A DNA stretch of 64,000 nucleotides. It comes from Daldinia sp. FL1419. Taxonomy: Eukaryota > Ascomycota > Sordariomycetes > Xylariales > Hypoxylaceae. The stretch covers positions 229,825 through 293,824 of the forward strand of contig MU623370.1 in NCBI GenBank assembly GCA_025201765.1, given 5' to 3'. Below are positions 1-12,400 of this stretch, piece by piece (position 1 is the first letter of the stretch; every line of letters starts with the position of its first letter). Under the pieces are notes generated by a model. That model was not told where the DNA came from. It did no database searches and worked only from the letters and a program-made list of their open reading frames with translations. The position numbers and the translations under genes were made by a program.

Positions 1-305
1 AGTGTGGGGTATCTATACTTAGCTTCGACATCGGCGCCGATGCGGAGAATTCAAGAAGCTTAGATAAATATCTATAAAATATAGACTGGATAGGTACCTA
101 GTTATAATTCATTAACTATTCGTAGTCCAACTTAATATTATTGCTATTATTATTTCCATTTTTCTTAGTGGTCTTGACAAGTCCTTGTCCTGCGCCAACA
201 GTAATGCCAGTATCGCCAACAGAGGTGTCACCAGAAGGTTGGCCCATGGTCGAAGTTTTGTCGTGCCCAACTCCAGTTCTTCAGGACATCACTCTCGACC
301 CAGAT
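1..305. other. left edge, upstream of first gene
   Basis: No gene is recognised here. The reading frame of the next gene is open back to 141, but that extension does not resemble the family N-terminus, so I treat it as 5' leader and promoter. Confidence 0.5.
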
Positions 306-1837
306 ATGACCCCCAAGTATGAAACCCCTACTAGCATCTTGATTATAGGTGCCGGTGTCTTTGGGCTTAGCACCGCCCTCGCGTTAACTAAACGCTCAGA
401 GTTCGCATCTGCTTCCATAACCGTCCTAGACCGGTCTCAGGAAGCTGGAGTGTTCCCGTCTCGTGATGCCTCCTCTATCGACTCGTCGAGGATCATCCGG
501 GCTGATTATGCGGATCCGGTCTATGCGGCCCTGGCATCGGAGGCCCAAGTCCAGTGGCGGCAGACCGACCCGGGATCTCTCGGTGGCGATGGGAGGTACA
601 CTGAATCTGGGTTCATACTAGGAGCCGACTCTGGGCCCATGGTCCGTGATGATGGGTTGCCAACCGGCCTTGCTTACGCTAAGAAAAGTTGGATAAACGC
701 AATGGCGCTCGCGCATAAGGAAGGCCGGCCTTTAAGCTCTATCCGCGTTTTGAAGAGCCCTTGGACCGTCGGTAGTATGTAATGATAGCGCCTCACTTTT
801 TCCCTCCTTGGTCAAGAATTTCCTTATCGAGCTAATTTAAGAAATCTTTGTTTTCGCATCTCAACTCCTCTAAACTCTTCCACTCTTTGTCAAAAGGGAT
901 GAATGTTTATTAACTTTCTCACACAGTGGTATCTGGCACAGGAGGCGAGTTCGCCTACTGGGGATACCTAAATACTGCGAGCGGTTGGGCAGACGCCGAA
1001 GCGAGCATGAAGTGGTACTACGAGCGTGTAGTTGCTACGGGCCGCGTAAGCTTCGTCAACGGAACAGCCGAAAGTCTTGAGACAGACCAATCTTTAAGGA
1101 GAGTAACTGGCGCACGACTCAAAGACGGCACTACGCTATTAGCCGATCTCGTAATTGTGGCAGCCGGCGCATGGACACCCACACTGGTAGATCTCTCATC
1201 ACAGGTCGTAGCTACCGGCCAAGTTTTAGGTTACATGGACATCACAGAAGAAGAGCAGAAAAGACTAGATAAAATTCCGGTAATGCTCAATGTGTCAACA
1301 GGTCTCTTTGCAATACCACCACGAAATCGTGTGCTCAAGGTTGCAAGGCACGCATATGGGTACCTGAATCCAAAGCCAGTGTCAACTCCTCCCCTCGGAA
1401 TTCCTGGATCACCGCGGCCAGAGCTGATCTCCCAGCCGTATACACATCTCGATGATTCAGCTCTCTCGATTCCAGCGGACGCCGAGAAAGAACTCAGAGA
1501 TGGTCTACAAAAGATGATACCATGGCCAGAATTGCAAGACCGACCTTTCTCCCGAACTCGACTTTGCTGGTACACGGATACCCCGACGGGAGATTGGCTA
1601 ATAGACTACCATCCATACTGGCAAGGTTTGTTCATTGCCACAGGTGGGAGCGGGCACGCATTCAAATTTTTGCCAGTAATTGGGGATAAGATAGTGGACA
1701 TTATCACAGGACATTGTCCCGAAGAGCTATCAGGGAAATGGAAATGGAGGGCATATAATTGTGACCAAATACAAACAGAGGATGGAAGTCGAGGCGGACA
1801 ACCAGGACTAATACTGGGAGACAAACTAGGGAAATGA
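306..1837 (+). CDS. FAD-dependent amine oxidase (fructosyl amino acid / sarcosine oxidase-like)
   Basis: Two exons, 306-774 and 927-1837, joined across a 152 bp intron (GTATGT donor, ACACAG acceptor), give 459 aa. The start at 306 puts the FAD Rossmann motif GAGVFGL at residues 15-21, as usual for DAO-family enzymes; an in-frame ATG at 246 and the start of the open frame at 141 are alternatives. Near the C-terminus the block RLCWYTDTPTGDW followed by FIATGGSGHAFKFLP is diagnostic of the sarcosine/fructosyl-amine/pipecolate oxidase group, and Cys370 aligns with the cysteine that binds FAD covalently in monomeric sarcosine oxidase. These enzymes oxidise secondary amines to imines, making hydrogen peroxide. 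There is no clear signal peptide, and the extreme C-terminus (LGDKLGK) is not a standard SKL peroxisomal signal. The substrate (fructosyl amino acid, saccharopine, sarcosine or pipecolate) cannot be told from sequence alone. The gene is convergent with the TBP gene. Confidence 0.85.
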
Positions 1838-2604
1838 GTTCCTCATACCGATTGAACAAGTCACAAATCACAAAGGCCAGAAACTTGGGAACACCAATTA
1901 CAGGTTGATGCGTAAAATGATGTATGCATTGCTTGTGAGCCACTAAGGTCCATTAATCCATCGGTAAGGCTAAACGATGCTAAGCATTCCATCGTCAAAG
2001 ATGTGCGCAATGATGCAACGTTGTCGAGATGGACCCCGATGCGCACAGCAAAAATCGTCCCCGTTCTCAAACTTTGCGGAATACCCGCTAGAACGAATCA
2101 TGTCCACTTCATTATCCGCCCTCGTAACGCAACCACCGACGTCGGGACGCAATGTGGGGCAACACAGCCATCACCGACGCCATACCAACCATACAGCCCT
2201 ACCACCCCTATGCGTCGAATTAAGACGGCACCTTCGACCTGCGTGAATGCCGCCGGATAGTATCACGGTGCAATCTAAGCCGCCAATCCGGATCTTGAGA
2301 GGGTTTTCTTCGTTTTGTTTTGCTTTTTTCCTTGTGCTAAAAAACATCCATGATCCCTCCAGTGTAAGGACCTTCCTATGTATAACGCCGATGCAATGCT
2401 ATGGGGAAAAAAACGACAATGATACAATAGACGAGTCCGTAAGTACAGCGTACCGAGAACGACGTCGTGACTCATAACGCGAAGATCATAAAATCATAAG
2501 GAGTCGGTTAATTTACAAATCCCGAGTGGGAAACCAAGGGAAGAGCCTATTGGTAAGGGGTAGTTCATAGAACACATGTACCAATAGCCTGTATTGATAA
2601 GACT
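1838..2604. other. intergenic, convergent 3' ends
   Basis: This 767 bp stretch lies between the 3' ends of the oxidase and TBP genes. Short open frames here are low quality and I see no gene. Confidence 0.6.
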
Positions 2605-3533
2605 CTAGACCTTGCGGAAATCTAGCATGCATTAGTAATACATCATAACTACAGTTGTGACAATATATACCTTGTAAGACGGGATAAATCATCTCAAACG
2701 CCATGTAGATCTCCTCTCGAACTTTGGCGCCGGTGAGAACGATCTTGCCGCTGACGAAGATTAGGAGAACTATCTTAGGCTTGATCATGCGGTAGATTAA
2801 TCCCGGGAAGAGTTCAGGCTCATAAGAACTGAAGTTGTGATGGCGCGAAGCAAGGCCTTCAAGTCGAATAGGAAACTTGATGTCACAACTACCAACGATG
2901 TTCTGGATCTTAAAATCACTGAACTTGGCATTAAAACCGAGTTTCTGGATGATGCGCGCATATTTGCGTGAAGCCAGCTTCGAGTCGTCTTCGGACTTTG
3001 CACCGGTAACAACCATCTTTCCAGATGCAAAAATGAGGGCGGTCGTCTTGGGTTCTCGAATACGCATAATCACAGCGGCGAATCGCTATAATCTATCAGT
3101 ATTGCTCTGAAGGGAAACATTTAGGCTCAATGGTACCTTCGGATTGTACTCGGCATTGCGAGCATGGAGGGCAATCGTCTTCAAATCCAAACGGCACTCA
3201 AGGTTAACCGTGGCGACGATATTCCTTTATCATGCGCGGTGAGTCTAAATGTCTATAAAAATGCGACACAGGTTATACATACTGCAAGGTAGGAGTTAAT
3301 CCACTTCCTCCTTGAACAGCCGCAGGGGTTGCAGCAGGTGTAGCGGGAGTCACCCCGGTACCATTTGCAGCCTGCTGGGGAGCGCCATTCGCGGGTCTCT
3401 GGCCGTTCGCCTTCTCAGCATCGTAAGAAGGCGGAGTGAGTTCACCAGCCCCTCCTGGAAAAGAGAGCGAACCAGGCGCGGTAAAAGCCTTGGCCTGCGC
3501 AGCCGTAGACGGATGAGTATGGATGGCCTCCAT
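2605..3533 (-). CDS. tbp: TATA-binding protein (TBP)
   Basis: Four exons on the minus strand: 3533-3283, 3224-3137, 3085-2671 and 2621-2605. All three introns (58, 51, 49 bp) are GT-AG, and the product is 256 aa. After a variable N-terminal tail of about 80 residues (Ala/Pro/Gly rich, starting MEAIHTHPSTAAQ) comes the bipartite TBP saddle. The first repeat carries NIVATVNLECRLDL, RFAAVIMRIREPK and FASGKMVVTGAK; the second carries NIVGSCDIKFPIRLEG, LFPGLIYRM and FVSGKIVLTGAK. These include the paired phenylalanines that kink TATA DNA. The last exon holds only DFRKV and the stop, which restores the canonical C-terminus. The start at 3533 was chosen because upstream in-frame codons do not match the family. 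TBP is the core promoter factor for RNA polymerases I, II and III. The coding sequence is followed upstream by an unusually long 5.9 kb gene-poor region. Confidence 0.96.
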
Positions 3534-6342
3534 CTTGCAGATGCACTCTCTGGCCTTCCTGGTAAACGGGATCGGAAATGATAAACCTGTAAGATCCAAT
3601 TGGTTAGAGGATACCGTCAAAAGAATGAAAGCTCGATAATTTCCAATTGGTGCAATAGAATCGGTGCGATTAGTTGAGAGTAGTAATGATTGTTAAATTT
3701 CGTTGGAAAGGAAAGGCTGCAGAAAATATAGAAAACGTGGAAAAACACAAGAAAGATGCTGTTTAAATAATGATAAAACAATTGAAAATTTTTTCCGCTT
3801 GCGATAATTCAGGTGCTAAATGTAATTTGGGTGCCGAGGGGCAACGGAATCGACAACAAGGTAGAAATTGGAAAGTAGCAGGTGGGGGCTTGTGCATGGA
3901 CCATAGTAGAGCGGGAAGGCGCGTGAGGCAGTGTGAAGATAACCAATCAGGGCTCATTTCTACAGATAAGGTCGTAGTTTCCCTTGTAACACCCCAGGAT
4001 TATCTTGCCCAAGGCAACAATTTGGATGCATGTAAATAAGAAAATAAAAAGGTAGCCTTACCAATCAATGTATGTAGGAGATAAACAAATAAATGTCTCC
4101 CCTACGCAATTAGATGGCTAGGACGACGATGCGGCCGTTAGATCTTTCGATCGATCGACCTTTGGAGGCAACACACACGAGATGTAGATATCAGATGTCA
4201 AGAGTCACTTCCCGATTGATAAGATCGGAGAAGTTTGTGAGCTTTCCTTCCACTGATTCGAAGCGCAAGATATACGAGTAACTATCGAGGTCGAGGGATC
4301 TAAAGATAGGATTCGACAACGACGGTGGTGGAAACTCGGGTCTCTCGCAACGACGGTATCGAGGGGAAGGCAAATCCTCAAGCCTTGTTTTTCTTTTGTT
4401 TTTTTTCTCTTCAGGAAATTCGTCTTCTATTGTTGATCTATCTTTTTGGCTACACAGCACCGTGATCCGTGCGTGCGGATATGCTCGAGATCAGGTGAGA
4501 TGGTTTACTCTTCCTGAAACATATGCTCGAATCCTGAGGTAGGAGAGCAAACTGGATAGACAAAGGACCAACCGATCGGATGATGCCTTCGACTTACTTC
4601 TGCCGCCTGCTGGCTTAATTTAGCAACTAAGGACGACAACGACGATGATAACGCGAATAACAACTTCAACTTGGTCCCTAGGCAGACGATGTAGTAAACA
4701 ACAGCCCGCCAAGTGACGCTGAGATGATGAGGTACGATGGAGGAGAGAGTACGCGGTAGCGGAGCGCGAAAAGCGCGGGGTAACCTAAAAGAATAAAGGC
4801 GGTGCGGAGGTACGTACTCTCTCAAATCACTGTTAGAAGGGAAGGTGGGGTAGAGGACCCAACAATGGTGACGCGGTTATGAGAGAGTGAATAAAATAGA
4901 ATATTACAACCGGACTTCAATTGACAGGCAACTTAAGCTGACAAATGGTCCGTGTGGCTAGTGCACTAATTTGCTGTGGCTGAGGAGGATTATGAAGAGG
5001 GGACCTTCGGGTCGGGGTTTCCGCGCGCAAGAATTTTCGAAACATTGAAGTTGAGGGGAGTCCAGCCAATTTATAATTTTTGAGGCAAGCGCTCTGTGCA
5101 AATAAGCACAGACCTTTTAGGTAGGTACGCCCCAGTGTGGCGGAAACCTACTATTCACCACTCCCTGCTTCCCATCCTTAGCGGTCACGCTAGCATTAAT
5201 GCGTCCAATCATGTCTCTTCGCTTGTCCCTTATTTTATCTTCCTTAATCTTTTTCTTTCCTTCCCGTCACTCAAAGTTCTCACCAAGTCTTTCTCATGTT
5301 CCTCGTCATCGCGCTATTTCATCTACGCAACCTTTCATGTTCCGCGTACACTTTTTTCGCTTCCATCCCAAATAATTACTTTCTCTCATTCAATCCAACT
5401 TATCAAAGTTTCCCTAAGGCTCATCCTCAGCAGTCCTCTCCTATCCTCTAATATCTACTAAATGCTATAGGTCGAATATGTATCGCTATCATTAGCAACG
5501 ACTTCCGCATTACTTTCATGGCTGCAGAAACCCCATGACTCGGTCGATTACATCCACCAACCTACGCAGAAGCATCGTCAGTCCGTATCTCGACTAGCGG
5601 TTCGCACTGGGCACAGGGCTATTGGACAGCCACCAGTCCAGGCTTCTGAAAAAAAAAATTCTTAACGGGTGGGTGTGAGCAGGACGGAGTTTTAGACCCC
5701 AACCATGCCAATAAACCACTCCCTGCAAGCCCGGTTTACTTGCCTACCTGCCTGCCACCTTAACCCTCCTCTTTCTCCCTGAAACGCACACAATACATAC
5801 CTCCTCTTTTACCCCTATTATCATGCTTTTTGTGTTTTGATTGACGCTTGGCCAGTATCTCGGGTTTCGCTAAGCCCACACAAGAATGCATAATATTTAC
5901 ATTTTGTTGTGAACGGAAAATACCAAACAATGGCTCAGGAGAAGCTTACGTGTACTAACGAACGAGTTCTTTCTTTTCTGCTTTGCGCTTTACAAGTACT
6001 TAATCCAAACGGCAAATTACCAGGTTGTGCTGTTGTCGCACTCGAGCATCCTACAAATTTTATTTTATCCCTCCTTTCTTTGTTTGGCTGTGATGATCGC
6101 TTTTTCGTGGATCAATTGCAGGTCTCATTTCGGTGGTTTCGGAGGTACCAGCCGCAATCGCAATCGGAAAACGCCACCCTTGACCACCACCTTTTTTCAC
6201 TTTTCATTCTTTCCACTTTTTCTTTTTTTTTCGTTGCTTTGCTCCACCCGGAATGACAAACTATGTCGAATCAAGAACCGGAATCTTGCTCATCAGAATT
6301 ACCCTATTCTTTCCATAGTTGGAAGGGTTGCTTGAATTGTTC

Positions 6343-6507
6343 GGTTGGGGGGGGGGGGGCGCCCGGCCGGGGGGGGGGGGGGGGTGGGGGGGGGGTNNNN
6401 NNNNNNGTGAAAAAAAAACCGGTATAATTTTCCAAATAATTTCCCCATTTTTTACAATTTTGGTATGGGTTGTTTTATTTTTAAAAACCCCCCCCCCCCC
6501 CCCCCCA
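6343..6507. other. assembly gap (10 N) with homopolymer flanks
   Basis: Ten N occupy 6397-6406. To the left is an almost pure G run; to the right are an A run, further short homopolymers and a C run of about 19 at 6488-6506. This is typical of low-quality contig ends joined by a scaffold link, so the true sequence and distance here are unknown. Confidence 0.9.
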
Positions 6508-7755
6508 AAGAGGTGTTTTTCTCTCTCTCTCTCTCTATTAAATCTTCATATTTATTCGTCGATGTGTGTATTTTCCCATCCAACCCGATTCGAACGAGAG
6601 GGCTGAGCGACAATGATTCTTGAAGCCCACTATTGTGTTCGCCCCTCCTTGCTTTGGCGACCATTGTTGTGGTTTCGTATTTTATCGGTACACAAGGCGG
6701 GACCTGTTTTTAGTGCACAGTAGCCTCCTAGCATATCCCTGTCAGTGGCCACAAGTATTATTTACCACCTAAAGGAAAAGAAATTTTCAATCTTCCAAGG
6801 AAATATTTTTTCCTCGGCTACCAGCCTCATTCAGCTGTTCCCAGTCAGGCAAGCCAAACAAGCCAAAGAAAAGTTCCTTGTTATGCATTCCTTCCTGGCA
6901 ACTCTATGACTCACTGATTAAAACCCTTTGTTCTGTTTTAGAAAGTTGAGTTTAATGCACCGGTCGGTATTTACTCTGCTTTCCTTTTCGCAATATCTAA
7001 TACTGAGTATATATGAACGAACTTGTTATAGCGAGTGGGTATTACGGGCTTGGATGATACCTGTTAAATCCTGTTCTGTCGAACCTTGGGCTCGTATTGG
7101 TAAGTTGTGATAATCGTGTGCCGCTGCTGCCTGGGCGCTAATTTTCGCGCTGGTGAGAACGCGATATCCCTGCAAGTCTAGGAGGCTTGGCTCTCTCGGC
7201 TGGTATGAAATGTATGCAAGCGCTCGGTACTGTTAGATCACCTGATGTAACGATGGCGGTCTGACCATGCACGTCGCACAAATTTGCGGCTTTGAACATG
7301 CAAGTAGCCTCTAGTAACCAGTATCCGCACACTGTGTCTATTATTAATCATGCAATATTATTGATTGCACCCCCCATGCGAGGTCATTACGTGCCTACTG
7401 AGCCGAGACTGAGCCGCAAGAAGTAAGACCAGTTAACAAGTCAAAGGCTGTCCAAATCCCAATGTCTGAGATATGTTATGCTACAAGTTTTCGGAGCTTC
7501 TACTTACTACATGGATCATTATTCTGTAAGATTAAAGATCGGGCAATTACTGCACGTCAATTATGTCCAATGCGAGGCGATCGTTACATGTAAATTTTAT
7601 CTTGTCAAATATAAAGTTGGGGCGTGTTACGGGTTGTACTTTAAGAAACTTACCTGCTAAGAAACTTACTTACTAACTACTAAGCTTTACCTTCTTTCTC
7701 ACCAACGTGCAGTATAATGGAACTAGACCACGATCAAAGGGGCCTACAAGTACCT

Positions 7756-7779
7756 TAGGTAGGTAGGTAGGTAGGTAGG
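7756..7779. repeat. (TAGG)6 microsatellite
   Basis: Six perfect tandem TAGG units. It resembles the TAGGTA-type motif scattered through intergenic DNA of this window. Confidence 0.85.
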
Positions 7780-8480
7780 AAGGGACGTAGGTGTATCCTC
7801 GAGACGATATACTAATGACATCGCCACTGTTCGGGTTCAATGGTCGTAGTCAATCGGAATTCGATGCCCTGGGTTAGATAAAATTGTATAATTAGCGTAA
7901 GACTATAAAAACAAAGGGACTCGATAATAACCAACTACTTAACCGTTAAATAATATTTAAAGCGTATATATCTTCCGTAGGAACATGTGAGATCTCCCAG
8001 TTACGGTGTAGCCTTAGCTATCTACGTATGTCGTGGCACTCTCCACGCCCGATCCGTGACTCGTGCGCAACCTCTCTCTGCTTAGGCCGTACTACTTGAA
8101 TGTCGTATGCTAGATCTTGTATGTATGTACATAGTGTAGTTATGCTACATACATAGTATATTAAGTAGGTACGTACTTGGTCATAGAGGACGGAGGTATT
8201 GCATTAGATAAGTCTAGCGAAAGGCGACCCCGACCGCAGTAGACCGGTCGAGGTGGCCGACGCCAAACCCGATCGTCGTCGGTGTGCGGCGGGTCTGCAG
8301 GACGGAGGTGGGGGGTTAAGCCAGAGGGTCTGTAAGCCTGTGCACCGTCGAAAAGAAAAAAAAAAGAAAAAGAAAAAACAAAGTGATGATGTGATTAAGT
8401 GGGGGATTTTCCACTTAGACGGCTCTGACTCCTGAGGCTTCTAGACTTTGATCAATCTATCGGGACTACATACACTAGGT

Positions 8481-8508
8481 TAGGCCATCCGGATTAGGCC
8501 ATCCGGAT
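8481..8508. repeat. 14-bp tandem duplication
   Basis: The unit TAGGCCATCCGGAT occurs twice head to tail, in the region upstream of the reductase gene. Confidence 0.85.
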
Positions 8509-8572
8509 TCCGCCATCTATTGGTATAGTTCCAGTTGTGTCCACTCTCACCGTTCGCTTGGAAAACTGCCCC

Positions 8573-8596
8573 TGGCCGTCCTGGCCGTCCTGGTTA
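8573..8596 (+). repeat. GGCNGTCCT direct repeat, copy 1
   Basis: This 24-bp block contains two TGGCCGTCC units and ends in TGGTTA. It matches 21 of 24 positions with 8911-8934, in the same orientation. Confidence 0.7.
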
Positions 8597-8910
8597 TCCC
8601 TGCTCGTGGCTTTTTATACTCGCCGACGAGCCGCCCACGTCTACCACACCTTATTCGTAAGTACATACTATGTAATTAGTAGCGACTTTTGATAGGCGAC
8701 GAGGAAGAGTTGGCAATCTGGTACTGGCTGGAATAGTCGAGAATAGAGCATGTCGGTGTGCGTACTAATGATATAGGTATTTCGGATCATCTCCATCGGT
8801 TTGCTGGCCACATCGTGCTGTAAGTTAGTTGTTGTAAACGTGTACCTAAGAACAGCCAGCGAATCTCCGTCACCGCTAGTTATATGCATTATAGGTAGAT
8901 CTGGCAGTCC

Positions 8911-8934
8911 AGGCGGTCCTGGCGGTCCTGGTTA
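8911..8934 (+). repeat. GGCNGTCCT direct repeat, copy 2
   Basis: Second copy of the block at 8573-8596, about 315 bp downstream and 530 bp before the start of the A-T-R-R reductase gene. Its role is unknown; a promoter element is possible. Confidence 0.7.
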
Positions 8935-9462
8935 GGTTAGAGAACCTTTGGTTCTACATAGTATGTATGTACCTTGATGCTTTCTTTCGGCTTCCATTAA
9001 GCTTCCATCTGGACGATGCACGGATAAGTCCTGCAAAGCTCCGTTTACGGCGCCGCTTCAAGGTTACTAGGTAGCCGCCCTGGTGCTCCCCAGGTGCGAT
9101 AAGCATTGCCAACCCTCCACTCCACATCTTCCCGATATACCCTCTTTTGACCTTTTTTCCTGCTTCAATTCTAAGAGGTAATAGTCTAATTCGAGCGACC
9201 CCTCTCTCGTTAAGTGACCCTCTTAAGCATATTATCGGGCCTCCCTTGCGTTCCACTAGACCCATACCTACCTTACGGAACCGGTGTTTTTTTTTTGGAC
9301 TTTACTACGGTTAGTACTTGATCCGGTCGTCTTTATCGAAACCGAGTGGTCACGTGCCTGTGCTCTGAGGGTGTACTGTACAGCTTACACGACCGGGTTC
9401 CTTATCCCCCTTATTCGATTTTAGGGTGTTAGTGTTGGATTTGGTTGGCTAAAAGCGGGAAG

Positions 9463-12400
9463 ATGACTATCATTGATACTAGCAAAGACCTGTCTGCGTT
9501 ATTCCTACAGCAGGTCAAGGCTACTCCAGATGCTGTTGCCCTGGAAGATGGACCTACGGTGTTAACTTACGCCGAGCTCGACCGCAAGGTCGACACGCTC
9601 GCTACTCGCCTTCGGCATGACGGTGTTGGTAGAGATTCGCTTGTTGGTGTTTTGCTCGGAAGAAGCGCAGACTATGTCATCTCCTGCCTTGCTGCGCTTC
9701 GTGCGGGCGGAGCGTTCCTTGTCCTCGAGCTTGCATACCCTCCGAGTCTCCTAGCCGATGTTATCGAAGATGCAAGACCTACGGTCGTGATAACACACAC
9801 GGCACACGCTGGCAAGATCAAATCGGAGACTCCCCTGATAATTCTTGACGATAAGGCTTCGTATGCAAATGGAGATGCCCCCCTGAATGGAACGTCGAAG
9901 GAACTACCGCCGTTGCCCGCCGAAGATGACCTGGAGAAGCTTGCCTTCGTGTCCTACTCGTCTGGTACTACGGGCAAACCAAAAGGGATTGCAAACCCAC
10001 ACAGGGCGGCTGTTTTGTCATATGACTTAAGATTCGGGATCAACGATCTTAGGCCGGGCGACCGTGTAGCTTGCAATGTATTTTTCATCTGGGAGATACT
10101 ACGCCCCTTATTGCGTGGAGCAACTGTGGTCACTGTCCCCGACGAGACTAGCTACGATCCTGTTGCGTTAGTCGGATTACTTCGCTCCAAGGCTATCACG
10201 GAAACTCTTATGACGCCCACCCTGCTCGCAACAGTCCTTGGACGGCATTCGCAGCTAGGAGCTCGTCTCCCGGATCTACGTACAATATGGCTTAATGGTG
10301 AAGTTGTGACAACTGACCTTGCGCGACGGGCTCTCAAAGCGGTTCCGAAAGCACGCTTATTAAACTGTTACAGTGCGAGCGAAACCCATGAGATCGCCTG
10401 TGGAGATATTGGAGAGATGGTGAACGACGAGGCTCGTGTTGTCCCGGTTGGACCCCCCTTAGATCCGAAACATACATATATCCTCGATGAAGAGGGCAAC
10501 AAGGTTGAGACGGGCGTTAGTGGAGAGTTATTTGTTGGAGGGAAACTCTTGGCACGGGGATATCTTAACCTACCTGAGGCCACCGCCAAAGCTTTCACCG
10601 ACGACCCCTTTGACCAGACACCCGGCGCACGGATGTACAGAACCGGAGACACAGCTAGATTACTTCCCTCCGGACTTCTAGAAATCATTGGCCGCGTAGG
10701 AGCTATGATTAAGATTAGGGGTTATAGCGTGCAGCCACCGGCTGTCGAGAATGCGATAATAAAGCATCTCGCAGTCCGGAACTGTGCCGTAGTTTCCCAT
10801 GGAGACGGCCTCGATCGCCAACTCCTCGCTTACATTGTGCCAGATGATGAACCCGGCGACCGAACCGTCGTCAAAATTGACGAGGCCGGGTTCAGTCCGG
10901 TTGCGCGACGCGCCCTAACGGATCACCTCGCACATTACATGATTCCGGCACTCTGGGTCAAATTAGATAGCTTGCCTACCCACGAGGTGTCCGGCAAGGT
11001 CGATTTGAAGCGTCTCCCCTCGCCCACCAAGTCTCGAAGCCCTGCATCGTCGCTGGGACCCGAAAATCGCAACCAAAAGATTACCATTGAGGACATTGCG
11101 AAGATGTGGGCCGCATCCCTCAATATCCCCTATAAATCCATCATGCAGCAGGAGCACGACTTTTTCGACTTGGGCGGTCATTCTTTGGCGCTTGTCGATC
11201 TTGTAACGAGGCTGACTGGCACCTATGGCTTCCCGGTGGCCCTGAGTCGCCTTGCTGGTAACCCGACTCTAAAGGGGCATTTAGAAGTCGTCTGCGATGC
11301 GCGCGATGGGTATACTGCATCTGTGCAGGCAGACCTACCTGCTGTTCTACGTGCGGACTCTATTCTACCACCGGAAATCAAGCCTTCGGAAGCCAAGATG
11401 CGACGTATCAGCGACGCAGACACTATCCTACTTACTGGCACTACTGGATTCCTGGGAGCCTTCTTGCTTAGCACTCTCCTGGAAACTACTTCTGCGCAGA
11501 TTGTGTGTCTTGTTCGTTTCGCTGATCTTTCGAAAGATAATTACTCCGCCGGAGTAGCGCGAATTCGTAAGAACCTTCTCGACCTGGGTCTTTGGAACGA
11601 CTCCATTCTGGACCGCATAGAAGTTGTCCCGGCTAACTTGGCTCGGAAACGCTTTGGTCTTTCGCCGGCAGAATTCGAGTCCTTGGCTTCCCGCGTGCAA
11701 GTTATCATACACTCGGCTGCAACGGTCAACCTTGTGTATCCTTACGCCGCCATGCAGGGAGCCAATGTTTTCGGCACGAGAGAAGTTCTGCGTCTCGCAT
11801 GCCGAGGCGGTGCGACTGTTCACCACATCTCTACTAACGGTGTATTGCCACCGTCTGTTGATGGCTGGTCTGAAGACGCCATGTTGGATGTGGACGAGGT
11901 GCCCGAGAAATTAATCGACGGATATGGTCAGACGAAGTGGGTAGCAGAGCAACTTGTTCTCGAAGCTGCGAAACGAGGCTTGCCGGCGAGGATATATCGC
12001 CCGGGAACTATCAGTGGCCACAGTGTCTCGGGATCATCAAACACATACGATCTTCTCAACGCCTTGATCGTAGAGTCGCTTCAACTGGGATTCCGCCCGG
12101 ACATTCGAGACTGGTATGCCGAAATGACTCCCGTCGATTTCGTCAGTAAGGCGATTACGTCTCTGGCTGATCTCGAGGACACGGACCAGCGCATTTTCCA
12201 TCTAGGCGACCCATCCCCAATCTTAATTAGGGAGGTCTTTGTGATCCTTTGCCACCTCGGATACCCCACCGAACCGCTCGCCTGGGACGACTGGGTCGCC
12301 CTGTGGGAGGAGAGGAGAGGGTCTAGCAAGGGAGAGAGCATCTTTACTGTTGACATTCTCCGCCGTGGAATGCCTACGGTGGATTTCTTGAAATGGGTTA

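Larger units (their letters stand above)
3534..9462. other. long gene-poor interval between TBP and the A-T-R-R gene
   Basis: About 5.9 kb lies between two divergent genes. It holds pyrimidine-rich tracts on the plus strand (about 5160-5460 and 6180-6245), a 10-N assembly gap with homopolymer flanks near 6.4 kb, and several short repeats. Open frames of 60-120 codons at 4191-4460, 5096-5461, 5909-6256 and 8954-9265 have low-complexity or unrecognised products. Part is probably promoter and long 5' leader for TBP and the reductase, but a gene spoiled by the gap cannot be excluded. Confidence 0.5.

Noticed and set aside
5096..5461. 121-codon frame
   Set aside because: Product is Ser/Leu/Phe-rich because it translates a pyrimidine-rich tract; more likely promoter or leader DNA.
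5909..6256. Frame starting MAQEKLTCTNERV with a good start context
   Set aside because: No recognised product and it runs into pyrimidine-rich, low-quality sequence near the gap; cannot be supported.
8954..9265. 103-codon basic minus-strand frame upstream of the reductase
   Set aside because: Not recognised, lies in the probable promoter, and has no neighbours or splice evidence.
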